Source of the DNA: Anaerolineaceae bacterium 4572_78 | GTDB taxonomy: Bacteria > Chloroflexota > Anaerolineae > 4572-78 | DNA: 49,940 nucleotides | Reading direction: 5' to 3' | Assembly: GCA_002084875.1 (NCBI GenBank) | Contig: NBMH01000023.1 | Span: 1 to 49,940, forward strand | Part shown: in pieces, positions 23,674 to 33,678 of the stretch | Position numbering within the stretch: position 1 is the first letter of the stretch | Layout of the letters: every line of letters starts with the position of its first letter | Program-made: the position numbers and the translations under genes | Notes under the pieces: generated by a model | The model's database searches: none | What the model saw: only the letters and a program-made list of their open reading frames with translations | What the model was told of the DNA's origin: nothing

Positions 23674-25101
23674 ATGAACACAACAAAATTATATGTTGTA
23701 GTTTTTATGTTACTCATTTTAGGTGTTGTTGCAGGTTGTGTAAGCAACGCTGCTAGTCCACCAAAGGCAGTTGATAACGATGCCGAAGTGACATCATCAG
23801 TTGACATGGTACAAACTCAAGCTCAACAAGCCGAGCCAGTAATCATTTCTGTAGATAGAAATGCAGGCGACTTGAGTTCATCTCGTGAACTTGTAGTTGA
23901 TAGAGGACTAAGCGAAGTCGCTAAAGAATGTATTGACTGCCACAAAACTGAAGATCCTGGCATCATTAACGACTGGAAGAATAGTCGACATGGGCATGTA
24001 GGTGTTTCATGTCTTGATTGTCATCAAGTTGAATCTGATTCTCCAATGGCTACGCAACATGAGTCAATAGAGGGAACAGATGTGTATATTTCTGTGCTTG
24101 TTCCACCTAGCACATGTGCTAGCTGTCACCCTGTGGAAGTAGAACAGTTTAATGAAAGCGGTCATATTCGAGCATACCGCCAAATTATTCCAAATGCTGG
24201 TCTGAATGCCCTAATTCAAACGCATGAAGGGCGAGACCATCCTGAATTTGGTAATGCCTCAGATGAAACAGGTTGTATGCAATGTCATGGTACAGAAATT
24301 AAATTAGATGAAGATAAGCGTCCCATTTCCTCAACGTGGCCCAACATGGGTATGGGTAGTGTTTATCCTAATGACAGTGTTGGTAATTGTGCCACTTGTC
24401 ATACACGCCATAAATTTAGTATCGCTGAAGCTCGTAAACCTAATTCATGTGCTTCTTGTCACCTTGGACCTGACCATCCCAACATAGAGATTTTTGAGAA
24501 CAGTAAGCATGGTCATGTTTTCATGACAGATAGTGATGATTGGAACTGGGAAAGTGCTCCTGATGCTTGGGAACCAGGCGACTATCGAGGTCCTACTTGT
24601 GCCACTTGTCACATGAGTGGAATCGGTGAACTGGAAACTACCCACAACATCACTGAACGATTGTATTGGAATTTATGGGCAAAATCATCAGGTGTCAGAA
24701 ATTCCAGTGATGTGATGAGTGGCTTGTTAGGTGATGGAGAAAAAGGTCGTGCCAAGATGGAAATGGTTTGTAACTCTTGTCATACTCCACTCCACACCAC
24801 AAATTTCTTTGAACAGGGAGATAAAGCCGTCAAACTTTACAATGAGGCTTACTATGCCCCAGCATTAAAAATGTTGGAAGAGTTAAAAGAAAAAGGGTTG
24901 CTAAAAGACAATCCTTGGACAGACGAATTTCAAAGAAAGTATTATTATTTATGGCATCATGACGGTCGTCGTGCTAGACAAGGTGCTATGATGGGTGCCC
25001 CAGACTATGCTCATTGGCATGGTTTCTTTGAATTGCAACAACTTCTTTATGACCTTGAGGCAATTCATGAAAAACGGATTTCTACTGGTACGATAGACTA
25101 A
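23674..25101 (+). CDS. Octaheme cytochrome c lipoprotein, hydroxylamine oxidoreductase-like
   Basis: The 475-residue protein begins with a lipoprotein signal (VVAGCVSN lipobox), so it should sit on the outer face of the membrane. Eight CXXCH sites are present: CIDCH, CLDCH, CASCH, CMQCH, CATCH, CASCH, CATCH and CNSCH. The C-terminal HDGRRARQGAMMGAPDYAHW-HGFFEL region is typical of the HAO family. With a NapC-type partner it resembles the HaoA-HaoC pairs of Epsilonproteobacteria, thought to reduce nitrite or hydroxylamine. The alternative is an octaheme nitrite or tetrathionate reductase; no CXXCK heme site is seen, so it is not NrfA. Confidence 0.85.
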   Translation: MNTTKLYVVVFMLLILGVVAGCVSNAASPPKAVDNDAEVTSSVDMVQTQAQQAEPVIISVDRNAGDLSSSRELVVDRGLSEVAKECIDCHKTEDPGIINDWKNSRHGHVGVSCLDCHQVESDSPMATQHESIEGTDVYISVLVPPSTCASCHPVEVEQFNESGHIRAYRQIIPNAGLNALIQTHEGRDHPEFGNASDETGCMQCHGTEIKLDEDKRPISSTWPNMGMGSVYPNDSVGNCATCHTRHKFSIAEARKPNSCASCHLGPDHPNIEIFENSKHGHVFMTDSDDWNWESAPDAWEPGDYRGPTCATCHMSGIGELETTHNITERLYWNLWAKSSGVRNSSDVMSGLLGDGEKGRAKMEMVCNSCHTPLHTTNFFEQGDKAVKLYNEAYYAPALKMLEELKEKGLLKDNPWTDEFQRKYYYLWHHDGRRARQGAMMGAPDYAHWHGFFELQQLLYDLEAIHEKRISTGTID

Positions 25102-25144
25102 AAGTGTAAGTCAATATTTTAGGAAATCCATGATTTAAAACACT

Positions 25145-25181
25145 AACCTCGTAGGTTTTTAAAACCTTTCGAGGTTTTTTT
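25145..25181 (+). terminator. Terminator of the cytochrome operon, member of the AGGTTTTTAAAACCT palindrome family
   Basis: AACCTCGTAGGTTTTTAAAA continues as CCTTTCGAGGTT and then seven T. The core AGGTTTTTAAAACCT matches those at 11471 and 39610, with other arms (aacctcg/cgaggtt). It lies 44 bases after the octaheme gene. Confidence 0.8.
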
Positions 25182-25209
25182 ATGCAACAAACACATAGAA
25201 ATTCTTTTT

Positions 25210-25238
25210 TTGGAACTTTTGCCGTAATCTGCTATAAT
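25210..25238 (+). promoter_or_regulatory. Promoter giving an apparently leaderless transcript
   Basis: TTGGAA (25210-25215), a 17-base spacer and TATAAT (25233-25238) are followed by only seven bases before the ATG at 25246. There is no Shine-Dalgarno sequence. The predicted transcript starts at or next to the ATG. Confidence 0.7.
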
Positions 25239-25245
25239 TAATTAA

Positions 25246-26511
25246 ATGTTACGAGATTACCACTTAAAGAAATTATCAAAATACCATACCGCTTATATTC
25301 TAATCATCATGTTTTTTGTTGTTAGTACAATTGCTTGTACTGTTGTTAGAGATGTGACCACCCTAATCAGAACAGCAACACCTACCATGACACTGACAAA
25401 CACACCACGTCCTATTTATACAACTACACCAACATCTACACAAACACCAACTGAAACTCGTATACCTTTGTCAACATTTACAATCACTCCAACTCCAACA
25501 CCAACCCCGACTGATACTCCTACAGTTACACCAACACCAACTATTACACCTACTCCGACTGCTACCTTAACCCCAACGGAAACCTCAACTCCTACCGAAA
25601 CGCCAACTCCAACAGATGTGCCAACTCCGACAATTACTCCTACCCCTGTGACTCCAACCATAACGCCAACGCCGACAGTGACTCCAACGCCGACCTATAC
25701 TCCTACACCGACTGATACCTCAACCCCAACATTTACACCTGTACCGATTTTTGAATTTAATTTAGAGGAAAGTCACATGTATGACCACACTAATAATTTT
25801 TTGATAGGTTATATTGCCGTTGTTGATTTGGATAATAGTGCAGTTGGAGGAATAAAGGCAGTTAGCACATTTCATAAATCATATCCGACTTTTGAGGCTA
25901 ATTACGATTCGCATGAAACGCCGTTTTCAACATGGGACTTACAATACAGTAGTGCTCCGGGTGACGTACAGAAAAGTGGAAATATCAAGTTTGAATATTT
26001 GGGAGAAGTTCTTACTGGAACATGGATTATTCATTTAGAAAATGCCCATCAGGAAATATTTTCTGATGAGATAATGGTGCATGTCTCTCCACTCTATCCA
26101 AAATGGTTTTTTCTTAAATTTAAACGACAAGAAAAACCAACAGCTACGCCGACTTTTGATGGTACAGGTACGATTACACCAACTTTGACAATTACACCGA
26201 CGGCGACAATTACGCCAATGTTGACGGTAACGATTACACCGACAGCAACGATTACGCCGACTGCGACAATCACACCGACTGCGACAATTACTCCGACTGC
26301 AACGATTACACCGACTTCAACGATTACTCCGACGGCGACAATTACACCTACGACGACGGTTACACCTACATCTACCACATCAGCAAAGGAAAGCCACAAA
26401 TTCCAACTGCGAGGAGCCACTCATTGGAAATCATGGCTACATCTGAGAATGGAAGTAAGATTCCCTCACGTGGGGTGGTGTGAACGGTTACGTTACAGTT
26501 GCGTAGGCTGA
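25246..26511 (+). CDS. Thr-Pro repeat surface protein
   Basis: The 421-residue protein has an N-terminal membrane or signal segment ([19 protein letters not shown]) and a Thr/Pro-rich region of about 110 residues. A globular domain follows (about 165-295, [20 protein letters not shown] onward) with beta-rich character. Next comes a second Thr-Pro stretch of TPTATI units, then an unrelated ending ([20 protein letters not shown]). The globular domain matches no family I know. The tail after the repeat may be a frameshifted or foreign end. The gene overlaps methylmalonyl-CoA mutase by 19 bases tail to tail. Confidence 0.7.
   Translation: MLRDYHLKKLSKYHTAYILIIMFFVVSTIACTVVRDVTTLIRTATPTMTLTNTPRPIYTTTPTSTQTPTETRIPLSTFTITPTPTPTPTDTPTVTPTPTITPTPTATLTPTETSTPTETPTPTDVPTPTITPTPVTPTITPTPTVTPTPTYTPTPTDTSTPTFTPVPIFEFNLEESHMYDHTNNFLIGYIAVVDLDNSAVGGIKAVSTFHKSYPTFEANYDSHETPFSTWDLQYSSAPGDVQKSGNIKFEYLGEVLTGTWIIHLENAHQEIFSDEIMVHVSPLYPKWFFLKFKRQEKPTATPTFDGTGTITPTLTITPTATITPMLTVTITPTATITPTATITPTATITPTATITPTSTITPTATITPTTTVTPTSTTSAKESHKFQLRGATHWKSWLHLRMEVRFPHVGWCERLRYSCVG
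26170..26385 (+). repeat. 18-bp coding minisatellite (TPTATI units)
   Basis: A repeating unit close to actgcgacaattacaccg runs about ten times with small changes, encoding Thr-Pro-Thr-Ala-Thr-Ile. A related but shorter-unit Thr-Pro array lies at about 25485-25740. Such arrays vary in length by slippage. Confidence 0.8.
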
Positions 26512-28154
26512 TATTCCCCCCACGCATCACGCAATGTGTCACAAATTTCCCCGATGGTTGCATAAACTTCTACGGCTTGCAAAATATACGGCATTAAATT
26601 ATCGGTGCTATTTATAGCATTGGCTAAAGCATGCAATGCCGATTTGACCGCTTCATAATCTCGTCTAGCTCGCAGACTTGCTAAACGAGCAATTTGATTA
26701 TGTTGAATGGAATCATCAACTTGTAACAGTTCGGGTTTAATGTCATCCTCAACGGCAAATTTATTGACTCCGACCACAACCTGCGACATATTCTCAATAT
26801 TACGTTGATATTGATAGGCAGATTCTTGGATTTGTTGTTGAATGTAACCATGTTCGATGGCAACTAGAGAACCGCCCATGTCATCAATCTTTTTGATGTA
26901 GTTCATGCTTCGATGTTCGATTTCATCGGTGAGCTGTTCGATAAAATAACTGCCTGCCAGTGGGTCAATGGTATCGGCTACTCCCGTTTCATAAGCGATG
27001 ATTTGTTGAGTACGTAAAGCAGTTTGAACAGCACCTTCAGTCGGGAGTGCCATAGCTTCATCCATGCTGTTAGTATGAAGAGATTGCGTGCCGCCTAATA
27101 CGGCTGCTAATGCTTGCATGGTTACTCTGGCAATGTTATTTGGTGCTTGTTGAACAGTCAAAGTACTACCACCTGTTTGAGTATGAAAACGCAATCGCCA
27201 CACTTTAGGATTTGTTGCCTTGAAACGGTCTTGGGCAATCTTTGCCCATAATCGCCGAGCGGCTCGAAACTTTGCAACTTCTTCAAAAAAGTTGTTATGG
27301 CAATTAAAAAAGAATGACAGTTGTGTGCCAAAATCATCTATTTCCAAGCCCATGTTTAATGCGGCATTGATATAGGTGATAGCATTAGCAAAGGTAAATG
27401 CGACCTCCTGCACGGCAGTACTGCCCGCTTCTCGAATATGATAACCGCTAATTGAAATCGTATTAAACATGGGAACATGCTCATGGCAGTACGCGAAAAT
27501 ATCGGTAATCAATCGCATGGATGGCTTGGGGGGGAAAATATAAGTTCCTCTAGCAACATATTCTTTAAGTATGTCATTCTGGATTGTGCCACGTAATTTT
27601 TCAGGGGACACGCCTTGTTTTTTCCCAACGATAATATACATCGCCAGTAAAATGCTTGCTGGAGCATTGATGGTCATGCTGGTTGATACTTTGTCAAGCG
27701 GGATACCGTCAAACAGTATTTCCATGTCCTCAAGCGATGAAATCGCCACCCCAACTTTGCCCACTTCACCGAGTGACATGGGAGCATCACTATCGTAGCC
27801 AATTTGGGTCGGCAAGTCAAATGCTATGCTCAAACCCGTTTGCCCATGTGCCAGCAAATACTTAAATCGTTCATTTGTTTCCTGTGCAGTGCCATAACCC
27901 GCATATTGCCGCATTGTCCAAAAACGACCGCGATACATGGTGGGTTGAACACCGCGCGTGAATGGATATTCACCAGGAAAACCTAACCTAGCTTGATATT
28001 CTTCTACGCTGATATCGCTGGGCAGATAGAACCGTTCAATTGGAATATCAGAACTGGTTTGGAATGATTCCTTTCGTTCGGGAAAGCGTTTGAGTGTGGC
28101 TTTTAATGTTTTATTTTGCCATTTGGTCAATTCATTTTTAAGTTCATAATTCAT
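26493..28154 (-). CDS. Methylmalonyl-CoA mutase, large-subunit catalytic part
   Basis: The 553-residue protein covers the substrate-binding TIM barrel without the C-terminal B12 domain, so it must pair with a separate cobalamin-binding subunit. Motifs are [56 protein letters not shown] and [20 protein letters not shown]. The Tyr in TMYRGR and Arg in VARGTYI correspond to the residues that read the carboxylate in methylmalonyl-CoA mutase (Phe and Gln in isobutyryl-CoA mutase), favouring the methylmalonyl/succinyl substrate. The B12 subunit gene is not in this window. It functions in propionate or odd-chain pathways. Confidence 0.92.
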   Translation of the reverse strand: MNYELKNELTKWQNKTLKATLKRFPERKESFQTSSDIPIERFYLPSDISVEEYQARLGFPGEYPFTRGVQPTMYRGRFWTMRQYAGYGTAQETNERFKYLLAHGQTGLSIAFDLPTQIGYDSDAPMSLGEVGKVGVAISSLEDMEILFDGIPLDKVSTSMTINAPASILLAMYIIVGKKQGVSPEKLRGTIQNDILKEYVARGTYIFPPKPSMRLITDIFAYCHEHVPMFNTISISGYHIREAGSTAVQEVAFTFANAITYINAALNMGLEIDDFGTQLSFFFNCHNNFFEEVAKFRAARRLWAKIAQDRFKATNPKVWRLRFHTQTGGSTLTVQQAPNNIARVTMQALAAVLGGTQSLHTNSMDEAMALPTEGAVQTALRTQQIIAYETGVADTIDPLAGSYFIEQLTDEIEHRSMNYIKKIDDMGGSLVAIEHGYIQQQIQESAYQYQRNIENMSQVVVGVNKFAVEDDIKPELLQVDDSIQHNQIARLASLRARRDYEAVKSALHALANAINSTDNLMPYILQAVEVYATIGEICDTLRDAWGEYQPTQL

Positions 28155-28398
28155 AATATTGCCTCAAAATCAGTCTAGTTTTAAGTTGCATTTCATTGTA
28201 CCATTTTATAGTACAAAAACACAAAAAAACATAAAGGATTTTTCGTATCCTCAAATTATTACACATGTTCTGGAGTCACTTTTTGGTAAAAAACATTATG
28301 TCAACCAAAAACATGGCAAAAGTTGCAAAAATTTCAATGTTCATTTATAATTCTTACATAGCGTTAAAATAATTATTTACAGAAGATTGAGAGGTTTT

Positions 28399-29466
28399 AT
28401 GAAACGTACAATTTTACTTATATTTGCTCTTGGCACAATTATGTTTTTTTTAACTCATGTAACCGCATTACCCGTCAACTCAGCTATACCATCCTTGCGT
28501 CCTACAGCGACCCCCCTTACTCCTCGCCCAACTCCGACAAATGTCAGTGGTGGTGAAGATGTACCCGAAGATGGTGGTGAGGATGTACCCGAACCGACTA
28601 ATTTTGGCACGGTAAAGGGATATGTTTATAACTATTCTGTTGAAGGTGGTGTGCCGCAACCTGGTGTCGGTGTCATTCTTAAAGGAGATAGTTGGGATGC
28701 TAGAATTGTTACTAATGCCGACGGCTTTTATGAATTTGCTGGGCTTGGTCAAGGGCAGGCAATTTTAAATTTGGAGTTACCTCCTCATGCAAAAGCAACT
28801 TTGCCCGACCTCATGGTGTATACTGGCAACAAGCAGCCCGATAATGCCAATCTCGGTTTTTATCAGGTTGATACACCACCATTGATATTTTTAAAGATTA
28901 GTCAATCGGAGATAAAATCGGCTGCCAATCAATCATTTTATATTGACCTGTTTGTGGAAAATAGAAGCGAGGCAACCACTGCCACAAACGGTCAAATTGA
29001 TGTCAAACTGCCAGTTGCCCTAAAAATCTTAGATGCCAGTTTAGAAAATGGCACAGTTGATATATTAGAACATCGCATCTTTGCAAATTTTGACCATCTA
29101 GCAGTTGGGCAAAGCCTCCGCTTAAATATTCGAGCTAGTTTTGACTCGACAGATGCAGGGCAAAATCTCACAGGAGATGCCACATTTACTTATGATGAAC
29201 AACCAACAATGCAACGTGTAAATATCAATATCATCTCCACAGAGACTATACGTCCTGCAAAGCCGACCAATGTTAGCATGGTGTCGCTTCCTTCGCACAT
29301 GGCTGACACAAAAGCTAAAAGTGAATCTCTCATGCCAAAGAGTGGTGAGGAACTTACCAATAGCGACCCTGTTTTGCCAGTAATGGTTTTGGCGATGGTA
29401 ATTATTATCGGCTTGGCGATTGCAGGTTTTAGAAATATGACGAATAGAAAAATGGAGAAAAAATAA
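28399..29466 (+). CDS. Surface protein with SdrD/SpaA-type B domain and C-terminal anchor
   Basis: From ATG 28399 (GAGAGG four bases before) the protein has 355 residues. It shows a signal peptide (TILLIFALGTIMFFLTHV), a Pro/Thr linker with Glu/Asp-Val-Pro repeats (GGEDVPEDGGEDVPE), a carboxypeptidase-regulatory/SdrD-like domain (GTVKGYVYNYSVEGGVPQPG ... NADGFYEFAGLGQGQ), a second strand-rich domain and a C-terminal membrane helix (VLAMVIIIGLAIAGF) with a basic tail. It is predicted to be surface-displayed. Its stop overlaps the next start (TAATG), so it is co-expressed with glycerol-3-phosphate dehydrogenase, which is functionally odd. Confidence 0.75.
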   Translation: MKRTILLIFALGTIMFFLTHVTALPVNSAIPSLRPTATPLTPRPTPTNVSGGEDVPEDGGEDVPEPTNFGTVKGYVYNYSVEGGVPQPGVGVILKGDSWDARIVTNADGFYEFAGLGQGQAILNLELPPHAKATLPDLMVYTGNKQPDNANLGFYQVDTPPLIFLKISQSEIKSAANQSFYIDLFVENRSEATTATNGQIDVKLPVALKILDASLENGTVDILEHRIFANFDHLAVGQSLRLNIRASFDSTDAGQNLTGDATFTYDEQPTMQRVNINIISTETIRPAKPTNVSMVSLPSHMADTKAKSESLMPKSGEELTNSDPVLPVMVLAMVIIIGLAIAGFRNMTNRKMEKK

Positions 29467-31097
29467 TGCGTTTGCGACCTATCCCATCTTATATTGAAGA
29501 TTTTTCTTATGATTTAATTATCATTGGCGGCGGTATCAACGGCACTGCCATTGCCCGCGATGCCGCCATGCGCGGCTTAAATGTCCTACTTTTAGAAAAA
29601 GAAGACTTATGTGCTGGCACATCAGCCTGGTCATCTCGGCTTATGCATGGCGGCTTGCGATATTTGGAATATTACGAAATTGACTTAGTACGAGAGTCCC
29701 TGCGAGAACGGGAACGACTCTTTTGGACGGCTCCCCATTTGGTCAAACCATTACCCTTTGTTATCCCATTTTTTCGACATAACAAACGAGGACCCTTGCT
29801 CATTCGTTTGGGCATGATTGGGTACGATATTTTGTCTTTTGATAAATCAGTCCCATTCCATACCATGATGTCACATAAAAAGGCATTAGAAGAATATCCT
29901 GGCTTAAACCAGCTCGGCTTGAAAGGTGCAGCTTTGTATTATGATGGTCAAGTCGAATTAGCCGAACGGATGTGCATTGAAAATGCTCTTTCCGCTCATG
30001 AAAACGGGGCAACAATATTGACCTACGCCCGCGTAGATGATTTCATCATGTCAGGCGATACCGTACAAGGTGTCAAATTTAGTGATTTGCTCGATGATGA
30101 ACGAACCTATCAGGTCAAATCTCCTGTGGTCATCAACGTGAGTGGTCCTTGGGTGGATACCTTGTTGAGAGGCACAAAGCATGCAACCCGACAATTGATG
30201 GGCGGCACAAAGGGAAGCCATATCATCGTTGACCCCTTTCATGGCTCGCCAAAATCAGCTATATATTTTGAGTCTGTGGCAGATGGTCGTCCCATGTTTA
30301 TCATCCCATGGAACAAACGATATTTAATCGGTTGTACCGATATTCGTTATGATGATGACTTAGATTACATCGTTGCTAATGATGAAGAAATTGCTTACAT
30401 TCTTCATGAAGTCAACGGCGTTATTCCCGAAGCAAAATTAACAACTGGTGACATTCATTATACCCATTCAGGTATTCGACCTTTACCGCATACCGCCGAC
30501 GGCTCCACAGCTAGCATAACTCGGCGGCATATTGTTTATGACCATGCTCCCGATGTGCAAGGTTTATTTTCTATCATCGGCGGAAAATTAACCACATTTC
30601 GAGCTTTAGCCGAGCATGCCGTTGATGCGGTGTTCCGCAAGCTAAAACGAAAAAAGGTTAAATGTGGCACTTTCCACATGCCATTTCCTGGAGCAAATGT
30701 ATTAGATTTTATCGCGTTCCGTACCGAATTTAAACAAAAATCTGACTTGCCATCTGAAACAGCTGAACGATTGCTTGATATTTATGGGGTGCGTAGCCTT
30801 GAAATTTTGAAGATAATTGAAGGTGATGCCGACTTAAAGACATGCTTCAGTCCAAACACTGGAGCCATTAAAGCTGAAGTTATTTTTGCTTTCAAACATG
30901 AAATGGCAGAACGAATCAGTGATGTCCTTATGCGAAGAACTATGATTGGCTTAGAGCCAAATATGGGAATTGGCGAAGATGAGGAAACCGCAAAAATCGG
31001 GCAGGTGTATTTTGGATGGGATGATGAGCGGGCGAAAGCTGAAGTTGCCTACCATCGAGAATACATCAAACGTTTTCGTCCTAAGATTCAATGCTAA
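29466..31097 (+). CDS. glpD: FAD-dependent glycerol-3-phosphate dehydrogenase
   Basis: The 543-residue enzyme oxidises glycerol-3-phosphate to dihydroxyacetone phosphate at the membrane and passes electrons to quinone. The FAD motif GGGINGTAIARDA is at the start, then LLEKEDLCAGTSAWSSRLMH-GGLRYLE, the strongest GlpD/GlpA signature, VINVSGPWVDTLL, GCTDIRYDDDLDYI and IIGGKLTTFRALAEHAVDAV. It lacks the Cys-rich tail of anaerobic GlpA partners. Its start overlaps the upstream surface-protein stop. Length is normal. Confidence 0.93.
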   Translation: MRLRPIPSYIEDFSYDLIIIGGGINGTAIARDAAMRGLNVLLLEKEDLCAGTSAWSSRLMHGGLRYLEYYEIDLVRESLRERERLFWTAPHLVKPLPFVIPFFRHNKRGPLLIRLGMIGYDILSFDKSVPFHTMMSHKKALEEYPGLNQLGLKGAALYYDGQVELAERMCIENALSAHENGATILTYARVDDFIMSGDTVQGVKFSDLLDDERTYQVKSPVVINVSGPWVDTLLRGTKHATRQLMGGTKGSHIIVDPFHGSPKSAIYFESVADGRPMFIIPWNKRYLIGCTDIRYDDDLDYIVANDEEIAYILHEVNGVIPEAKLTTGDIHYTHSGIRPLPHTADGSTASITRRHIVYDHAPDVQGLFSIIGGKLTTFRALAEHAVDAVFRKLKRKKVKCGTFHMPFPGANVLDFIAFRTEFKQKSDLPSETAERLLDIYGVRSLEILKIIEGDADLKTCFSPNTGAIKAEVIFAFKHEMAERISDVLMRRTMIGLEPNMGIGEDEETAKIGQVYFGWDDERAKAEVAYHREYIKRFRPKIQC

Positions 31098-31103
31098 AAC
31101 AAA

Positions 31104-31290
31104 GTAATTATTCACTCCCCCTTTTGTCAGTAGACCCCTCTCCCTGTGGGGAGGGCAAGGGTGGGGGTGAACGGTTACAAAACAAAGAACATGGCTCGGG
31201 ATATTTATGGAGCGAAAAAGCTTGCTTTTTCATGTTAAAGCAAGTTTTGAACAACCCTAATAGTAAGGGCGTATGGCCCTACGCCCCTAC
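31104..31290. repeat. Composite of three dispersed repeats
   Basis: 31104-31178 is a complete TIR-type element (ends GTAATTATTCACTCCCCC and GGGGGTGAACGGTTAC). 31208-31253 is an AAGC twin hairpin (AAAAAGCTTGCTTTTT, CATG, then TTAAAGCAAGTTTTGAA). 31262-31290 is a GTAGGGGCGTA-type palindrome (aagggcgtatggccctacgc). The same order recurs at 48514-48757, so the three families travel together. Confidence 0.75.
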
Positions 31291-31303
31291 TTACCAACAG
31301 ATG

Positions 31304-32233
31304 CTACTCATAAGACAACACTTCCCGCACAGTCAAGCGAACCGCACTCCAGGCTGGTAGTAAACTTGAGACCATAGCTAAAACAATGACCATCACCAAC
31401 CAGATAGTAGCCCCTAAATAAGAAAATGTATAATCTAAGGCGGCACTCATGAATAGTTGACCTATCATATCGCTGACTAATTTGCTGACGGGCAAAGCTA
31501 CCAACATGGCTATAAACCAACTTAAAACGCCAATTAACACTCCTTCAATCATGACGATTTTCAAAACGGCTCTATTTCCTGCTCCGATAGCACGCATCAC
31601 GCCAACTTCACGAGTCCGTTCCAAAACGTTAATGCTCATGGTTCCCATCAGCCCTAAGCCACCCACGACAGCTATCAATGTTGCCATCACCAGCATCAAC
31701 GCCACCAACAAAGCAAATATGTTTTTAGCACTCTGAATATCCTCATCCACCGTAACACCCATGCTAGTCCTAACACCGAGATTTCCAAAATGCTCCTCTA
31801 TTCTTGCTTGAACTGCCTTTCTAAATTCGGGGGAATGGTCTGTTGTTTGTGTAAATATCCATTCCGATTCATTCACTCTATGCAATTTTTGGGATATGTA
31901 CTTGTAATTGGTAAAAATAGTTGACATAATATTTCCACCGACCATAATGCCAACTACGTGCCATTCTTCTTCCTCACCCTGTATTTTCAAAGTAATTGTG
32001 TCACCTAATTTGACATCATCCTCATTATTGAGAAACATAGTATTAACCACCACTGCATTATCATCTTCGGGAATAAGCCAACGTCCTTCAATAACAGTAG
32101 GATTAACTAATTTTGTGTCAGCAGGCGGAGAAAAGAATATAATGTTATCACTTTCTGTGCCATCAGGTCGTACACGCCTCATATTACCAAAAAACCAACC
32201 TTCCATATTGGTAACACCTGGTACTTTCAGCAC
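31304..32233 (-). pseudogene. FtsX-family ABC permease, C-terminal half of a broken gene
   Basis: The 309-residue frame has a MacB-type outside domain end and a FtsX domain: LERTREVGVMRAIGAGNRAV followed by helices and a final PAWSAVRLTVREVLSYE. Codons upstream of the nominal ATG, in this frame, read SYYNYDVAFQLARPYRTSY, a normal middle part of such permeases. It therefore belongs with the next entry, in another frame. Such permeases (about 780 residues) export lipoproteins or peptides with an ATPase; none is encoded nearby. Confidence 0.75.
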
Positions 32234-33582
32234 TTCTTCTTCAAGATAAGATGTTCGATATGGGCGAGCAAGTTGAAAAGCAACATCATAATTATAATAG
32301 CTAAGAAACGCAAAGAGATAATGGTAGGACGGGTCAAAAATTGAAAGCGGAGTTTGATGAGAATACGGTCGATGATAGACTGACCAAACGCCTTTCCTAT
32401 ACCGTAATCACTTATCGCTTCGCGGACGGTTACTCTTACGCCCATCAAAATAGGATAAGTCGAAGCGACAACTGGCACAAAAAGTGCTACCACAATTTGG
32501 GCAATCAAAACTGGTGGTGGAATATAAAAATTGTCAATGTCGAAATTAAGCATGCCCGCCATTCCTTCCGAAAACATTTGAGCTCCGAGCATGCCCAATG
32601 GAACTGATATAACCAGAGATAGCACTCCTAAAAGAATGACATTGACAAAATACATGACCAAAAGTTGACTGGCGGTGGCTCCGATTGCTTTCATAACGCC
32701 AATTTGTTTGCGTTGCTGGGTCAGTAAAGCAGAAATCATGTTGATGACCAAAAAGGCACTCAATATCAAGGCTAATAAACCAAGCACACCAAGCATTGCC
32801 AACATTGGTTCGATGATAAAATTAAGGGGATGTTGACCTGGCACCATTGCCATGTTAAAAAAGATGCCGACCCCACCTTTTTCAAGTTTGTCTTGGACAT
32901 CTTGAGCAACGATTGTGATATGTTCTCTATCCATTGAATTTTCGGCTACGGTGAAACGCAAGTCGTTAAAATCACGTGGCTCACCAAGCCATTCGAGCAC
33001 ATCAAATGTGGCGTATCCATAAGCAAAGCCGCTCAGGGTATACATTTGAGCATACAAGTCATGAGCCGTGCCAACTATGCGAACCACTCGCTCTTTTCCA
33101 TTGGGAGCCCTGATAATAACCTCATCGCCAATTTCAGCATTAGTCAGACCTAATGCCCCTCGTTCGACCAAAATTTCTTGCTTGCCTGGTGGCCATTGAC
33201 CTTCTTCATGATAAATCTTATCCACTCTAATATCATCAAAATCATCAATGATATTCAATTGCATAGAACGCCATTCATTTTCCCCCAATTTCAATCGAAC
33301 ACCCACATTGCGACGACCTTCTGCTTCGGCAACTTCGGGCATGTTTCTGATTGATTCAACCATTTTCTTGTCGAATGCAGTACTGGTCATGAGTAATGCC
33401 GCCGTAGGATTGGTTGCCATGTAAGAAGCATTCAACTGTTCTGATAAGACAAATCGCGATGTGCCAATAACACCCACAGAAAATACACCAACTGCCACCG
33501 AAAGAACGACTAAAATTGTTCTGGCTCGGTTGAGCCATAAATCTCGAATAACTTTTCGCCAGCGTGGTCTAAACATAATCAA
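32227..33582 (-). pseudogene. FtsX-family ABC permease, N-terminal half of a broken gene
   Basis: The 451-residue frame has a first membrane helix (TILVVLSVAVGVFSVGVIG), a MacB-like outside domain and a first FtsX domain (LTQQRKQIGVMKAIGATASQ). After PTIISLR it runs into out-of-frame sequence (FLAIIIMMLLFNLL). In intact relatives ISLR is followed by NTFRRK, another helix and about 45 residues before the NYDV segment. These are missing, which indicates a real deletion at about 32306-32312 that also changed the frame. Confidence 0.75.
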
Positions 33583-33594
33583 CTCCCATTTAGA

Positions 33595-33626
33595 AGAAGT
33601 GCAATAGCTTTAGCTATCGCACTTCT
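33595..33626. repeat. Hairpin between hdrCB and the permease gene
   Basis: AGAAGTGCAATAGCTTTAGC continues as TATCGCACTTCT, a 14-base stem with one mismatch and a tiny loop. No T-run follows on the minus strand, so termination is uncertain. It may be another dispersed palindrome. Confidence 0.55.
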
Positions 33627-33678
33627 GATTCAACTGTAATTTCCAAAGCACCAAAGTTCATATCAACAAAGACGAATC

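Noticed and set aside
23674..25101. NrfA pentaheme nitrite reductase
   Set aside because: Eight CXXCH sites, no CXXCK site, and the length and C-terminal motif fit the HAO family better.
25485..26385. Possible CRISPR array in the repeat-rich stretch
   Set aside because: The units are contiguous 6-18-bp coding repeats without spacers, and they keep the reading frame.
25416..26420. Long Val/Gly-rich reading frames on the minus strand opposite the Thr-Pro arrays (25416-25661, 26094-26420)
   Set aside because: They are the antisense of ACA/CCN-rich repeats, which rarely contain stops in that frame. No ribosome site and no protein-like composition.
28159..28350. 63-residue frame between the mutase and the surface-protein gene
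   Set aside because: No ribosome site, AT-rich composition and no recognisable pattern; the 244-bp gap shows no other clear feature.
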